Source: Vibrio cortegadensis
GTDB lineage: Bacteria > Pseudomonadota > Gammaproteobacteria > Enterobacterales > Vibrionaceae
Reading direction: 5' to 3'
Assembly (NCBI RefSeq): GCF_024347395.1
Contig: NZ_AP025472.1
Location: forward strand, 2,108,001-2,172,000
Length of the DNA: 64,000 nt
The position numbers and the translations under genes are program-made. The notes under the pieces are model-generated. The model was not told the DNA's origin. It did no database searches and saw only the letters and a list, made by a program, of their open reading frames with translations. Below, in pieces: positions 51,627 to 61,062 of this stretch (within the stretch, counting starts at the first letter, position 1; every line of letters begins with the position of its first letter).

Positions 51627-53561
51627 TTACTGCTTTTTCTTTTTGCTGTAAGCTCGCTTCTTTCTTTTAAAAGCAGGGCGTTCAGCCTTAGGAAGCTGCC
51701 TCAATGATTCTGGAATATCACCTGTTTTTACGGTGTGCATTAAATGGTCGATTCGAGTTTCTAACGCTTGCATAAATGGCTGATAGGCTTGATTTCTTTC
51801 TGCCATTCCTTGAAGTTGATGTTCCCAATGCGCTGTCATATCGGGATAGGTAGACTCAGAAGGTAAAGCATGAATTAACCCACGACCTGCTTCGCTACTT
51901 AAAATGGTTTTTCCTTGGCGCTTGAGTAACTGTCTTTTAAACAAGGTATCAAGAATACCTGCTCGTGTCGCTTCGGTGCCCAATCCATCCGTCTCTTTAA
52001 GAATTTTCTTCAACTCTTTATCTTCGACAAATCGAGCTATACCTGTCATTGCTTGTAATAGAGTGGCTTCAGTAAAATGCTTTGGCGGTTCAGTTTTTCG
52101 GTCTTTAATCTCACCTTCTCGACATGTTAATACGCTACCTTTTGTTAAGGGTGGAACACTATCCACTCCTGCATTATCATCTTCAATTTTTCCCATCAAG
52201 GCTTTCCAGCCAGGCGACACCAGTTGACGGCCTTTCGCAATAAACACACCACCAGCAATATCAAACACCAATTTAGCCTCTGCATAAACGGCTGCTGGAT
52301 AAAATTGCATCAGATATTGCCTTGCCACTTGCTGATAAATTTTCATTTCATCGGCAGACAAACTATTCATCGACATTTTCTTAGGCGTTGGAATAATGGC
52401 ATGGTGCGCATCGACTTTTTTATCATTCCATACTTTTGATTTAAGGGATAAATTAGCGTTTTGAACCGCTTCTGTTAACTCTTTACTGTTACTGCCTATC
52501 GCCTCAGTCACCGACCTAGCTTGCGAGTAATGTTCCGTTGGCAAATAACGACTATCAGAACGTGGATAAGTGATCAGTTTGTGCTTTTCGTATAGTGACT
52601 GACAGACATCCAGCACTTGTTGAGCACTCATACCAAATCGCTTAGAAGCATCAATTTGCAGTGCAGATAACGAATAAGGTAATGGTGCAGATTGCTTGGT
52701 TTGCTTCTGTTCAGACTCAGTTACCGTTGCTGGTTGGTTCATTATTCGCTGAGCCACATTTTCCACAAGTTTACGATTCAGCACACGCCCTTCTTCATCT
52801 TGCCACGGTAAACAGGCTTCGCTCGGCTTCCAACGGGCCCGAATATCAAATTGCTGATTGCCATCCTGGTAAGGGATCAAAGCATGTAAAGTAAAGTAAT
52901 CCCTAGGAATAAAATTTTCTATCTCTTCATCTCGACGAACGACTAGCCCTAATATTGGAGTCTGAACTCGCCCAACGGAAAGTACCCCTTGATATCCCGC
53001 TTTCTGTCCTAGCAGAGTATAAGCACGAGTCATATTCATGCCATACAACCAATCCGCTCGGGAGCGTGCCAATGCGGACACTGATAATGGAATGAACTCG
53101 CTGTTACTTCGAAGTTGTGTGAGTGCTCTTTTCACAGCAGGTAAATTTAAGTCGCTGATCAACAACCGTTCCATCGCCGATTTTTTTGTCTTACTCACTT
53201 TGCAGTAGTCAATCACCTCATCAACTAATAGCTGCCCTTCTCTGTCTGGGTCACCCGCATGAATGATATGCGTCGCCTCTTTGAGTAACTTACGAATAAC
53301 CGTAAGTTGTTTACTCGATGTTTTACGAGCTCTTAATCGCCATTGCTGCGGTACAATAGGCAAATCATTTAAGTTCCACTTTTTATATCTCTCTTCATAG
53401 CAGTCTGGTTCTACTTGTTCTAACAGGTGTCCAATACACCAAGTCACGATATCCCCATTACCACAACGAATGAAACCTTGATCTTTCTTTTGAGGATTAG
53501 GAAGTGCCGCTGCAATTGCACGGCCAAGGCTTGGTTTTTCGGCGATAATAAGACGAGGCAT
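51627..53561 (-). CDS. topB: DNA topoisomerase III
   Basis: A 644-residue type IA topoisomerase that decatenates and relaxes DNA through a 5'-phosphotyrosine. The Toprim domain has LIIAEKPSLGRAI and HAGDPDREGQLL (acidic metal ligands), and the active-site Tyr is in LITYPRSDSRYLP. VLSVGRVQTPILG and DGLGTEATRAGILD are family signatures. The C-terminal tail is lysine-rich (FKRKKRAYSKKKKQ) and has no zinc fingers, as in E. coli TopB. It marks the return of core genome after the biofilm locus, with ydjA next as in enteric bacteria. Confidence 0.97.
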   Translation of the reverse strand: MPRLIIAEKPSLGRAIAAALPNPQKKDQGFIRCGNGDIVTWCIGHLLEQVEPDCYEERYKKWNLNDLPIVPQQWRLRARKTSSKQLTVIRKLLKEATHIIHAGDPDREGQLLVDEVIDYCKVSKTKKSAMERLLISDLNLPAVKRALTQLRSNSEFIPLSVSALARSRADWLYGMNMTRAYTLLGQKAGYQGVLSVGRVQTPILGLVVRRDEEIENFIPRDYFTLHALIPYQDGNQQFDIRARWKPSEACLPWQDEEGRVLNRKLVENVAQRIMNQPATVTESEQKQTKQSAPLPYSLSALQIDASKRFGMSAQQVLDVCQSLYEKHKLITYPRSDSRYLPTEHYSQARSVTEAIGSNSKELTEAVQNANLSLKSKVWNDKKVDAHHAIIPTPKKMSMNSLSADEMKIYQQVARQYLMQFYPAAVYAEAKLVFDIAGGVFIAKGRQLVSPGWKALMGKIEDDNAGVDSVPPLTKGSVLTCREGEIKDRKTEPPKHFTEATLLQAMTGIARFVEDKELKKILKETDGLGTEATRAGILDTLFKRQLLKRQGKTILSSEAGRGLIHALPSESTYPDMTAHWEHQLQGMAERNQAYQPFMQALETRIDHLMHTVKTGDIPESLRQLPKAERPAFKRKKRAYSKKKKQ

Positions 53562-53602
53562 AGTAATGAAATTCTATTTTTGAGACAGGTTAGAAACAAT
53601 TA

Positions 53603-53626
53603 AGGCCACATTATCTAATGTGGCCT
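53603..53626 (-). terminator. Hairpin between ydjA and topB
   Basis: A perfect 11-bp inverted repeat AGGCCACATTA / TAATGTGGCCT with a 2-base loop (probably opens to 4). The minus-strand T tract is interrupted, so it may be a weak terminator of ydjA or a structured part of the topB upstream region. Confidence 0.5.
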
Positions 53627-53675
53627 CAACAAATCAAGAAAAACTGTTTTTTTATACAGCTATTGCTAATAATAG

Positions 53676-54227
53676 TTATAAATATTCGACATATTTATCC
53701 AAGTCTCGCTCTTGAACTCGCATTGGTGTGCAGCCCGGCGTGCCTAAGTAGAGAAAACCAACGATTTGGTCCTCCCCTTCAAGACCGAAAGCTGCGCGAA
53801 CTTGAGGGTGAAACATCCATTTTCCCGAGCGCCAAAATCCCTGAAAACCTTGTGCTACAGCAGCCATTTGCATCGCTTGAGCCGCACAGCCAGCAGAAAG
53901 ATGTTGTTCAAATGCAGGCACTTTATCGTGCTCCGTCACTTTCGCGATCACGGTAATGACCATGGGTGCACGAAAAGGCGCTTTCCCTACCTTTTCTATC
54001 ACCGCATCTTCACTTTCATCAGAAACTGCCGCTTTCACTAAAATATCCGCTAACTTTTGTAGCCCCGCCTCACCTTGTGAAATCACAAATCGCCAAGGGG
54101 TTAACGCTCCATGATCTGGCGCTCGCAACCCTGCTCTTATGATATTTTCAAGCACAACACCTTCTGGTGCTGGTGATGACAATTTGGCAATTGAACGTCT
54201 ATTTAGCAAGAGATCTAACGCATCCAT
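53676..54227 (-). CDS. ydjA: Nitroreductase-family protein YdjA
   Basis: A 183-residue FMN-dependent nitroreductase-like protein. MDALDLLLNRRSIAKL at the N-terminus (the RRS phosphate-binding site), RAGLRAPDHGALTPWRF and the C-terminal IVGFLYLGTP are characteristic, and the sequence closely resembles recalled E. coli YdjA. It is a small dimeric oxidoreductase whose physiological substrate is not known. It sits next to topB, matching the topB-selD-ydjA neighbourhood of E. coli with selD absent here. Confidence 0.95.
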   Translation of the reverse strand: MDALDLLLNRRSIAKLSSPAPEGVVLENIIRAGLRAPDHGALTPWRFVISQGEAGLQKLADILVKAAVSDESEDAVIEKVGKAPFRAPMVITVIAKVTEHDKVPAFEQHLSAGCAAQAMQMAAVAQGFQGFWRSGKWMFHPQVRAAFGLEGEDQIVGFLYLGTPGCTPMRVQERDLDKYVEYL

Positions 54228-54358
54228 AGTGAATCCTTATTTATCGCTTTGTTTTTCTTTTTATTAGGAAATATCCGATTTCCCTCACTCTAGCATAGAA
54301 CATAAACGATAATAAGTCTCAATATGAGTACTTTAAACCTCAATACTATTTCAATGTC

Positions 54359-56371
54359 TTACAGCTTAATCGCCAACTCAACCCCTTGACGTATTGCTCT
54401 TACGGCATCCAGTTCTCCGGCATGATCCGCCCCACCAATTACATGAAGTTTTTCCCCTAAATCATGCCATTTGTCTTCAAACGGACGCACCGATTCCTGA
54501 CCTGCACAAATGACAATTTTATCAGCCTCAAGTAACTGCGGCTTACCTTTAATCGAAATGTGTAACCCTTCGGCATCAATTTTGTTGTAACTGACCCCGC
54601 CCATTAAATTCACACCACGTTTTTCTAATGTGCGCTTATGGATCCATCCTGTCGTTTTACCCGGCCCTTTTCCTACTCGTCCTACTTTACGCTGTAAAAC
54701 CCATACCGTTTTATCACTGAATGAATCTGGGTATGGATATAAGCCCCCCGGATGTGACATCTCTTTATCAATACCCCAATCATGCAACCAGTCATCTAAA
54801 TTATGTCCGGCAGGCTCAGTTAACATGGTTGCGACATCAATACCGATGCCTCCAGCACCAACAATCGCAATTTTTTCACCCGTTGGTGTTTTTTCTTTAA
54901 TCAATGTTTGATAATCAACAACTTTATCGGGATCATCAATACCGTCAATTTTCACTTTACGCGGTTCAACCCCAGACGCCATCACCACTTCATCATAGTC
55001 ACTAAGCATCTCAAACGTTGCTTCAGTATCCAGCTTCAAGTTCACACCTGTCTCATCAATACGGTTAGCAAAGTATCGAATGGTCTCTCTGAACTCTTCT
55101 TTTCCTGGGATCTGCATTGCCAAGCGGAATTGACCACCAATTCGATCATTTCGCTCAATGAGATCCACTTGGTGCCCTCGTTCAGATAAGGTGGTTGCAC
55201 AAGAGAGCCCCGCTGGGCCAGCCCCAATGACCGCGACACGTTTTTTCACTTCAGCAGGCTGAACGACAATCTCGGTTTCATGACATGCTCTCGGGTTGAC
55301 TAGGCAACTGGCTCGTTTCGCTTTAAATACATTATCGAGACACGCTTGATTACAACCGATACAGGTATTAATAAATTGCGCATTATTTTGCTCAGCTTTT
55401 AATACAAATTCAGGGTCGGCAAGGAATGGACGCGCCATTGACACCATATCGGCTTGCCCAGTGCTTAATATTTTTTCGGCTTCGTCCGGCGTATTGATTC
55501 GATTACATGTGATCACTGGTACTTTTAGATAAGGTTTTACTTTTTCAGTGACCCAAGAGAATGCTGAGCGCGGTACTTGCGTGGCAATCGTTGGAATTCG
55601 TGCTTCATGCCAACCAATGCCCGTATTAATAATGGTGACACCTGCTTCTTCTAGTGCTTGCGCAAGCTCAACAACATCTTCAAATGTACTGCCCTGCTCA
55701 ACCAAGTCGAGCATGGATAAACGGAAAATAATGATGAAATCTTTTCCGACGGCGGCACGAATTGCTTTCACTATCTCTAATGGGAATCGAATGCGTTTTT
55801 TGTAGCTACCGCCCCAATCGTCATATCGCATATTGGTGCGTTTACAGATAAATTGGTTAATCAAATACCCTTCTGATCCCATCACTTCTACACCGTCATA
55901 CCCTGCAAGCTGTGCAAGTTCGGCGCTGTTTGCGAAGGCATCAATGGTTTTTCTGATTTGACGAGGGCTCATTTCGCTTGGAGAAAATTTAGCGATAGGC
56001 GCTTTCATGCCAGACGCACTTTGAGCAAAAGGGTGCATCGCGTAACGACCAGCATGTAAAATTTGCAGTGCTATTTTCCCACCATGTTTATGCACGGCTT
56101 CAGTGACCACTTGATGAGCTCGCGCATGTTTTGGCTTACTAAACTCCGCACTTAATGGATGTAAACGTCCACGTAAGTTTGGTGAGAAGCCCCCAGTCAC
56201 TATTAGTCCAACACCGCCTTTAGCGCGTTCTTCATAAAACGCTGCGAGTTTTTGCAAACCTTCTTTGTGCTCTTCTAAACCTGTATGCATTGATCCCATC
56301 AAAACGCGATTTCGCAATTGAGTGAATCCAAGATCTAATGGCTCTAATAAATGTGGGTACATGGCTGACAT
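54359..56371 (-). CDS. fadH: 2,4-dienoyl-CoA reductase
   Basis: A 670-residue flavoprotein that reduces 2,4-dienoyl-CoA during beta-oxidation of unsaturated fatty acids. The N-terminal old-yellow-enzyme barrel (about 1-330) starts LLEPLDLGFTQLRNRVLMGS. A 4Fe-4S cluster site follows, CIGCNQACLDNVF with a further Cys in RASCLVNPRA. FAD (VAVIGAGPAGLSCA) and NADPH (IAIVGAGGIGIDVA) Rossmann motifs are in the C-terminal half. Length equals E. coli FadH (672). The start is uncertain: GTG at 56374, ATG at 56371 and ATG at 56362 are all in frame. A FadR-type operator lies just upstream. Confidence 0.96.
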   Translation of the reverse strand: MSAMYPHLLEPLDLGFTQLRNRVLMGSMHTGLEEHKEGLQKLAAFYEERAKGGVGLIVTGGFSPNLRGRLHPLSAEFSKPKHARAHQVVTEAVHKHGGKIALQILHAGRYAMHPFAQSASGMKAPIAKFSPSEMSPRQIRKTIDAFANSAELAQLAGYDGVEVMGSEGYLINQFICKRTNMRYDDWGGSYKKRIRFPLEIVKAIRAAVGKDFIIIFRLSMLDLVEQGSTFEDVVELAQALEEAGVTIINTGIGWHEARIPTIATQVPRSAFSWVTEKVKPYLKVPVITCNRINTPDEAEKILSTGQADMVSMARPFLADPEFVLKAEQNNAQFINTCIGCNQACLDNVFKAKRASCLVNPRACHETEIVVQPAEVKKRVAVIGAGPAGLSCATTLSERGHQVDLIERNDRIGGQFRLAMQIPGKEEFRETIRYFANRIDETGVNLKLDTEATFEMLSDYDEVVMASGVEPRKVKIDGIDDPDKVVDYQTLIKEKTPTGEKIAIVGAGGIGIDVATMLTEPAGHNLDDWLHDWGIDKEMSHPGGLYPYPDSFSDKTVWVLQRKVGRVGKGPGKTTGWIHKRTLEKRGVNLMGGVSYNKIDAEGLHISIKGKPQLLEADKIVICAGQESVRPFEDKWHDLGEKLHVIGGADHAGELDAVRAIRQGVELAIKL

Positions 56372-56673
56372 CACTTTTCATTCTAGTTTTTGTGGTCTGA
56401 CCACAATATTACTCACAAGACAAAAAATCAAACATTCGTTTACAATTTTGTAACACCGATCATCTTGTTCTACTTTCAAATAGCAACAAAACATTGAAAG
56501 AGAAGCTAAAATAAAAAGTAATGGTTGATAATCACATAGATAAGAATCAACGCTGGCGTGTCAATCTTGAGGTGGTTTGCTTCAAACAATTAACGTAGGA
56601 TAAGTAACTAATATTATTGAGTTTACTCTCCAACTAATCATCAGCACTCATCCATATGAGTTGTGGGGACCCG
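56372..56673. other. Divergent fadH/sppA intergenic region
   Basis: About 300 AT-rich bases with no gene, containing the FadR-like palindrome near fadH. The sppA promoter could not be placed. Confidence 0.5.
56391..56405 (-). promoter_or_regulatory. FadR-type operator upstream of fadH
   Basis: TGTGGTCTGACCACA is a perfect palindrome whose core TGGTCTGACCA equals the FadR consensus TGGTCNGACCA. It lies about 20 bases upstream of the fadH start, where bound FadR would block transcription; long-chain acyl-CoA releases FadR in known systems. Confidence 0.75.
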
Positions 56674-58524
56674 ATGAAAACAGTATTTAACTTTATACGC
56701 ATGATTTTTAAAGGTATTTGGAAAGCCATTACTTTTATTCGTCTTGCTCTGGCTAACCTGCTCTTTTTGCTCAGTATTGCCATTGTTTATTTTGTCTATT
56801 TCCATGGTAATGCCGAACAACCGCAAGTACAGAAAGAGTCAGCACTGGTTCTTAATCTTTCTGGGCCGATTGTGGAGCAAAGTCGCCAAATCAATCCAAT
56901 GGATTCAGTCACAGGCTCACTGCTTGGACAAGATCTTCCAAAAGAGAATGTGCTTTTCGATATTGTGGAAACCATCCGAGCCGCAAAAGACGATGAAAAA
57001 ATCACAGGTATTGTGCTCGCCTTGCGTGAATTACCAGAAACCAATTTAACGAAGTTGCGTTACATCGCTAAAGCACTCAATGAGTTTAAATCTTCAGGTA
57101 AACCTATTTACGCCATTGGCGATTTTTATAATCAGAGCCAATATTATTTAGCCAGTTATGCCGATAAGGTTTATCTGTCTCCTGATGGTGGCGTAATGAT
57201 CAAAGGGTATAGTGCTTACTCCTTATATTACAAAACCTTACTAGAAAAGTTAGACGTCAATACCCATGTCTTCCGTGTCGGTACATATAAATCAGCCATT
57301 GAACCTTTCATTCGCGATGATATGTCAAAGGCAGCGAAACAATCTGCATCACGTTGGTTGACTCAATTATGGGGCGCGTATGTTGATGACGTATCCAATA
57401 ATCGCCAAATAGATGTCAAAACACTGAACCCTTCAATGAAAGAGTTCCTTGCTCTGATGAAATCCGTCGATGGTGATCTTGCAGCTCTCTCTTTGAAACT
57501 AGGTTTAGTGGATGAACTTGCGACTCGACAACAAGTTAGAGCAGCAATGGCTGATGTATTTGGCAGTGATGGTAACGACAGCTACAACGCTATGGGGTAT
57601 TACGAATATCGCACCACACTTGCACCACAGCTCAATACTGCGAGTGACGATATTGCAGTGATCATTGCAAGTGGCGCTATTCTTGATGGCCAGCAACCAC
57701 GCGGTACTGTCGGTGGAGACACAACAGCCGCTCTACTTCGTCAGGCTCGAAATGATGACAAAGTTAAAGCGGTGGTTTTACGTGTTGATAGCCCGGGTGG
57801 AAGTGCGTTCGCATCAGAAGTTATTCGCAACGAAGTTCAAGCGATTCAAGCGTCTGGAAAACCCGTAGTTGTATCTATGTCTAGTCTTGCTGCTTCTGGT
57901 GGCTACTGGATTTCCGCGGGGGCCGATCAAATTATGGCTCAGCCGACAACATTGACTGGATCGATTGGTATTTTCAGTGTGATCACGACGTTCGAAAAAG
58001 GCCTTAATAAGCTAGGGGTATACACTGATGGCGTAGGAACATCACCATTCTCCGACGTTGGGATCACGAAAGGTTTATCCAAAGGCGCAGCCGATGCCTT
58101 CCAACTAGGAATTGAACATGGCTACAATCGCTTCCTTGGGTTAGTTGGTGAGAGCCGTAACATGTCCCGTGAACAAGTGGACTCTGTCGCTCAAGGCCGA
58201 GTTTGGACAGGCCAAGATGCATTGAAACATGGCCTGGTCGATAAAATGGGTGATTTCGATGATGCTGTTGCGCTTGCTGCTGAGCTAGCACAATTAAGTG
58301 AATACAATATTTACTGGGTGGAAGAGCCACTTTCACCAGCAGAGCAATTTATACAGGAGTTTATCAATCAAGTTCAGATATCCGTTGGGCTAGATGTTAA
58401 TTCTTTGCTTCCTGCGAGCATTCGCCCTATCTCAGAACAATTAACTCAAGACGCTCAATTACTCAACAGTTTTAACGACCCTAAAGGGCAATATGCTTTT
58501 TGTTTAAACTGCCAAGTTCAATAA
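56674..58524 (+). CDS. sppA: Signal peptide peptidase SppA (67K type)
   Basis: A 616-residue inner-membrane serine protease that degrades cleaved signal peptides. An N-terminal transmembrane helix (about 23-48) is followed by two ClpP-like repeats. The catalytic Lys lies in the first (RVGTYKSAIEPF) and the nucleophilic Ser in the second (MSSLAASGGYWIS), the known arrangement of the tandem enzyme. The start at 56674 follows GGGGA by few bases; six extra upstream codons are not conserved. Length equals E. coli SppA (618). It is followed by a terminator and ansA, as in E. coli. Confidence 0.96.
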   Translation: MKTVFNFIRMIFKGIWKAITFIRLALANLLFLLSIAIVYFVYFHGNAEQPQVQKESALVLNLSGPIVEQSRQINPMDSVTGSLLGQDLPKENVLFDIVETIRAAKDDEKITGIVLALRELPETNLTKLRYIAKALNEFKSSGKPIYAIGDFYNQSQYYLASYADKVYLSPDGGVMIKGYSAYSLYYKTLLEKLDVNTHVFRVGTYKSAIEPFIRDDMSKAAKQSASRWLTQLWGAYVDDVSNNRQIDVKTLNPSMKEFLALMKSVDGDLAALSLKLGLVDELATRQQVRAAMADVFGSDGNDSYNAMGYYEYRTTLAPQLNTASDDIAVIIASGAILDGQQPRGTVGGDTTAALLRQARNDDKVKAVVLRVDSPGGSAFASEVIRNEVQAIQASGKPVVVSMSSLAASGGYWISAGADQIMAQPTTLTGSIGIFSVITTFEKGLNKLGVYTDGVGTSPFSDVGITKGLSKGAADAFQLGIEHGYNRFLGLVGESRNMSREQVDSVAQGRVWTGQDALKHGLVDKMGDFDDAVALAAELAQLSEYNIYWVEEPLSPAEQFIQEFINQVQISVGLDVNSLLPASIRPISEQLTQDAQLLNSFNDPKGQYAFCLNCQVQ

Positions 58525-58551
58525 TAGTTAACTGAGTATCAACTATTGAAT

Positions 58552-58588
58552 AAAAGGGGGGCCTCTATGTGAGGCTCCCCTTTTTATT
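58552..58588 (+). terminator. sppA terminator
   Basis: GC-rich inverted repeat (AAAAGGGG-GCCTC paired with GAGGC-CCCCTTTT, each arm containing one unpaired or mismatched base) with a T tail. Confidence 0.82.
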
Positions 58589-58651
58589 GCGTGACGATTG
58601 GATATATAATCGCAGCCCTGTTCCCTACATAACATTAAGTGATTTCAAGCT

Positions 58652-59665
58652 ATGGCTAGAAAACATATCTATATCGCCTACACAGGCGGAACCATCGGCA
58701 TGCAAAAATCAGATCATGGCTTTGTTCCTGTCGCTGGTTTCATGGAAAAACAATTACAAAGCATGCCTGAGTTTCATCGACCAGAAATGCCAGATTACAC
58801 GATCCACGAATACGAACCTCTGATCGATTCTTCAGATATGACACCAATGGATTGGCAACAAATTGCTGATGACATTAGAGAAAACTACGATAAGTATGAT
58901 GGGTTCGTTATTCTTCATGGTACTGATACCATGGCATATACCGCTTCGGCCTTATCGTTCATGCTTGAGAACTTAGGCAAACCAGTCATCGTAACGGGTT
59001 CACAAATCCCTCTGGCTCAGTTACGTTCTGACGGTCAAGCTAACTTGCTTAATGCGCTTCATATTGCAGCCAACTATCCTATCAATGAAGTGTCGCTCTT
59101 TTTCAATAATCAATTGATGAGAGGTAATCGTAGTACTAAATCTCACGCAGATGGTTTCAGCGCATTTACTTCACCAAACATGCCAGCACTACTAGATGCA
59201 GGGATTAACATCCAGATAAACAGCAGCATTACGGTCAACCAGCAACCTGAAGGCGCTTTTAAGGTTCACGATATTACACCTCAACCTATTGGTGTAATTA
59301 CAATGTACCCAGGCATTTCACACGAAGTCATTCGCAATACATTGCTACAGCCTGTAAAAGCGATGATCTTACTGACTTTTGGAGTAGGTAATGCACCACA
59401 GAACCCTGAGTTGCTAAGCCACTTAAAAGATGCGTCTGAGCGTGGCGTGATTGTGGTCAACCTAACGCAATGTTTGGCAGGAAAAGTCAATATGGGGGGT
59501 TACGCTACAGGCTGTGCTCTTGCAGAATCAGGAGTGATTAGCGGCTTCGACATGACCCCAGAAGCGGCGTTGGCTAAGTTACACTTTTTACTTAGCCAAA
59601 ACTTGAGCTATGACGAAATTAAAACCAAAATGCAGCAAGTTCTGCGTGGTGAAATGAGCCTATAA
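58652..59665 (+). CDS. ansA: L-asparaginase I, cytoplasmic
   Basis: A 337-residue asparaginase that hydrolyses L-asparagine to aspartate and ammonia. The two catalytic threonines are visible in IAYTGGTIGM and the second signature LHGTDTMAYTASAL. No signal peptide exists, so it is the cytoplasmic type I enzyme rather than periplasmic AnsB. FNNQLMRGNRSTKSHADGF is typical of AnsA. It follows sppA after a terminator, the same neighbourhood as in E. coli. The ribosome-binding site is weak (AAG). Confidence 0.96.
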   Translation: MARKHIYIAYTGGTIGMQKSDHGFVPVAGFMEKQLQSMPEFHRPEMPDYTIHEYEPLIDSSDMTPMDWQQIADDIRENYDKYDGFVILHGTDTMAYTASALSFMLENLGKPVIVTGSQIPLAQLRSDGQANLLNALHIAANYPINEVSLFFNNQLMRGNRSTKSHADGFSAFTSPNMPALLDAGINIQINSSITVNQQPEGAFKVHDITPQPIGVITMYPGISHEVIRNTLLQPVKAMILLTFGVGNAPQNPELLSHLKDASERGVIVVNLTQCLAGKVNMGGYATGCALAESGVISGFDMTPEAALAKLHFLLSQNLSYDEIKTKMQQVLRGEMSL

Positions 59666-59695
59666 AATAGTACCCACACTACCGTCATGACACAC

Positions 59696-59734
59696 AAAAA
59701 AGGGTTGATGAACGTATTCATTAACCCTTTTTTA
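59696..59734. terminator. Bidirectional terminator between ansA and yeaC
   Basis: Long stem AAAAAAGGGTT-ATGAA paired with TTCAT-AACCCTTTTTT (one mismatch), between two convergent genes. Confidence 0.88.
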
Positions 59735-59760
59735 TTAAGCTTAGTATTAGAAATGGCGTA

Positions 59761-60045
59761 TTAGCCACGACTCACGTTCATTCTCACGATATCACTTTGA
59801 TCGGCTTGAAACTGTTTTTTTAATTCAGCTTTCGACTTAAAGCTAATATCACCACCAGCCGCAACTGTCATATGTTGCGCATCTACATTATGCTTAGATT
59901 GATACAACATCACAGCTTGCATACATGAATCTCGCTGCTCTTTAGAAAGTGATGTACCCTCAGGCCACTTGCCTGTTTCTACAGCAAAATTTAAACGTTC
60001 GTAAACTTCAGGAGTCATCGCGTCGAGTAATTGTTCTGGGTTCAT
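59761..60045 (-). CDS. yeaC: YeaC-like DUF1315 protein
   Basis: A 94-residue soluble protein of the DUF1315 (YeaC) family. MTPEVYERLNFAVETGKWPEG and AVMLYQSKHNVDAQHMT agree well with recalled E. coli YeaC. The start at 60045 follows AAGGTG at a proper distance; the longer frame adds 12 residues that do not match the family. The function is unknown. As in enteric genomes it is near msrB, gapA and yeaD. Confidence 0.92.
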   Translation of the reverse strand: MNPEQLLDAMTPEVYERLNFAVETGKWPEGTSLSKEQRDSCMQAVMLYQSKHNVDAQHMTVAAGGDISFKSKAELKKQFQADQSDIVRMNVSRG

Positions 60046-60148
60046 AATGCACCTTATATTGACCACTTGCAGACAGAACATAACCCGTTGATAAACTGAG
60101 TCAAGGATTGTTAAAAAAATAAGTCTATTCGATCACAAGAGAGTAACA

Positions 60149-60976
60149 ATGAAAACTCTAAAATGGCTAGTCGCTCTTTCTGTACCACTCATCGTTAGTG
60201 GCTGCTTTGAAAATAATAACACCACAGAAAAACTGTGTAATAACAACCCAGATCTACGTTGTGACCAACTCAATATGAATGATGGTCAATGCCGTTTACC
60301 GAGAACGGATCTTATCTGGCACCGATTTGAAGTGAAGAAAAACCCAACGGATGACAATAAAATCAAAGAGTATGAATTTGTCGCTGCTTACAGTAAGTGT
60401 CTAGAACTCGCATCTCAAATCGCCCCTATCGATCAAACTCTTTTGAAACAAAAACGTTTTAACGCTCTGATACACAGCATCGCGGAAAAAGAACGTATTG
60501 CCGGAGAGTTAACAAACTCTACCGCGCCCAACACGCTCTATTTTTTATGGAGCCAAATTGGCAGTGACAATGCCCGTAGAAAATTTTTGCGCTTAGAAGG
60601 GACAAAACAACTCGAAACCGCTGAGCTACAGTACGCACTTGCGACCTTCTACACGACTCGTGATAAACCGAAAACCATTTCTTTGCTGCACAATGCCCTC
60701 GTCTTAACCAAGCCAGGTAAGTTAAATAGCGAAATCGTAAAATCGCTTGCGAGCATTAACCAGTCTCTTGGGTATTCTGAGCACTCTTACATTTGGGCCA
60801 TTGTCGGTAAAGAATTTGAAGTTCCCATTGCTTCTGAACGCGACTTACAGCGAATGTATGGTTTTGATCAAGAAAAAGTCGACCGACTCAACACCATCGC
60901 TGAAAATATCGCAGACGAGATAAAAGACGGTAACTATTCTCGAAACATGCTGCCTAAAATAGACAAGCTGCAATAA
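60149..60976 (+). CDS. DUF2989-type lipoprotein
   Basis: A 275-residue predicted lipoprotein. A signal peptide ends with the lipobox IVSGC (Cys about 19). After it comes the motif LCNNNPDLRCDQLN with NDGQCRLPRTDLIWHRF, characteristic of the DUF2989 family in Vibrio and relatives, followed by a helical body that looks TPR-like. It lacks the Asp+2 inner-membrane retention signal (the residue after Cys is Phe), so outer-membrane localisation is likely. The function is unknown. It is divergent from yeaC and ends before a hairpin that overlaps msrB. Confidence 0.85.
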   Translation: MKTLKWLVALSVPLIVSGCFENNNTTEKLCNNNPDLRCDQLNMNDGQCRLPRTDLIWHRFEVKKNPTDDNKIKEYEFVAAYSKCLELASQIAPIDQTLLKQKRFNALIHSIAEKERIAGELTNSTAPNTLYFLWSQIGSDNARRKFLRLEGTKQLETAELQYALATFYTTRDKPKTISLLHNALVLTKPGKLNSEIVKSLASINQSLGYSEHSYIWAIVGKEFEVPIASERDLQRMYGFDQEKVDRLNTIAENIADEIKDGNYSRNMLPKIDKLQ

Positions 60977-61033
60977 ATACTATGCGATCAGTTGAACCTA
61001 TCGTTTAATAAAGCATTGAAAGAATGAGACAAT

Positions 61034-61062
61034 AAGCGGTGAATTATTCACCGCTTTTTTCT
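61034..61062 (+). terminator. Terminator after the DUF2989 gene, overlapping the msrB stop
   Basis: Inverted repeat AAGCGGTGAA / TTCACCGCTT with a 3-base loop and a T-rich tail on the plus strand. The loop (61044-61046) is the msrB stop codon on the other strand. Confidence 0.85.
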
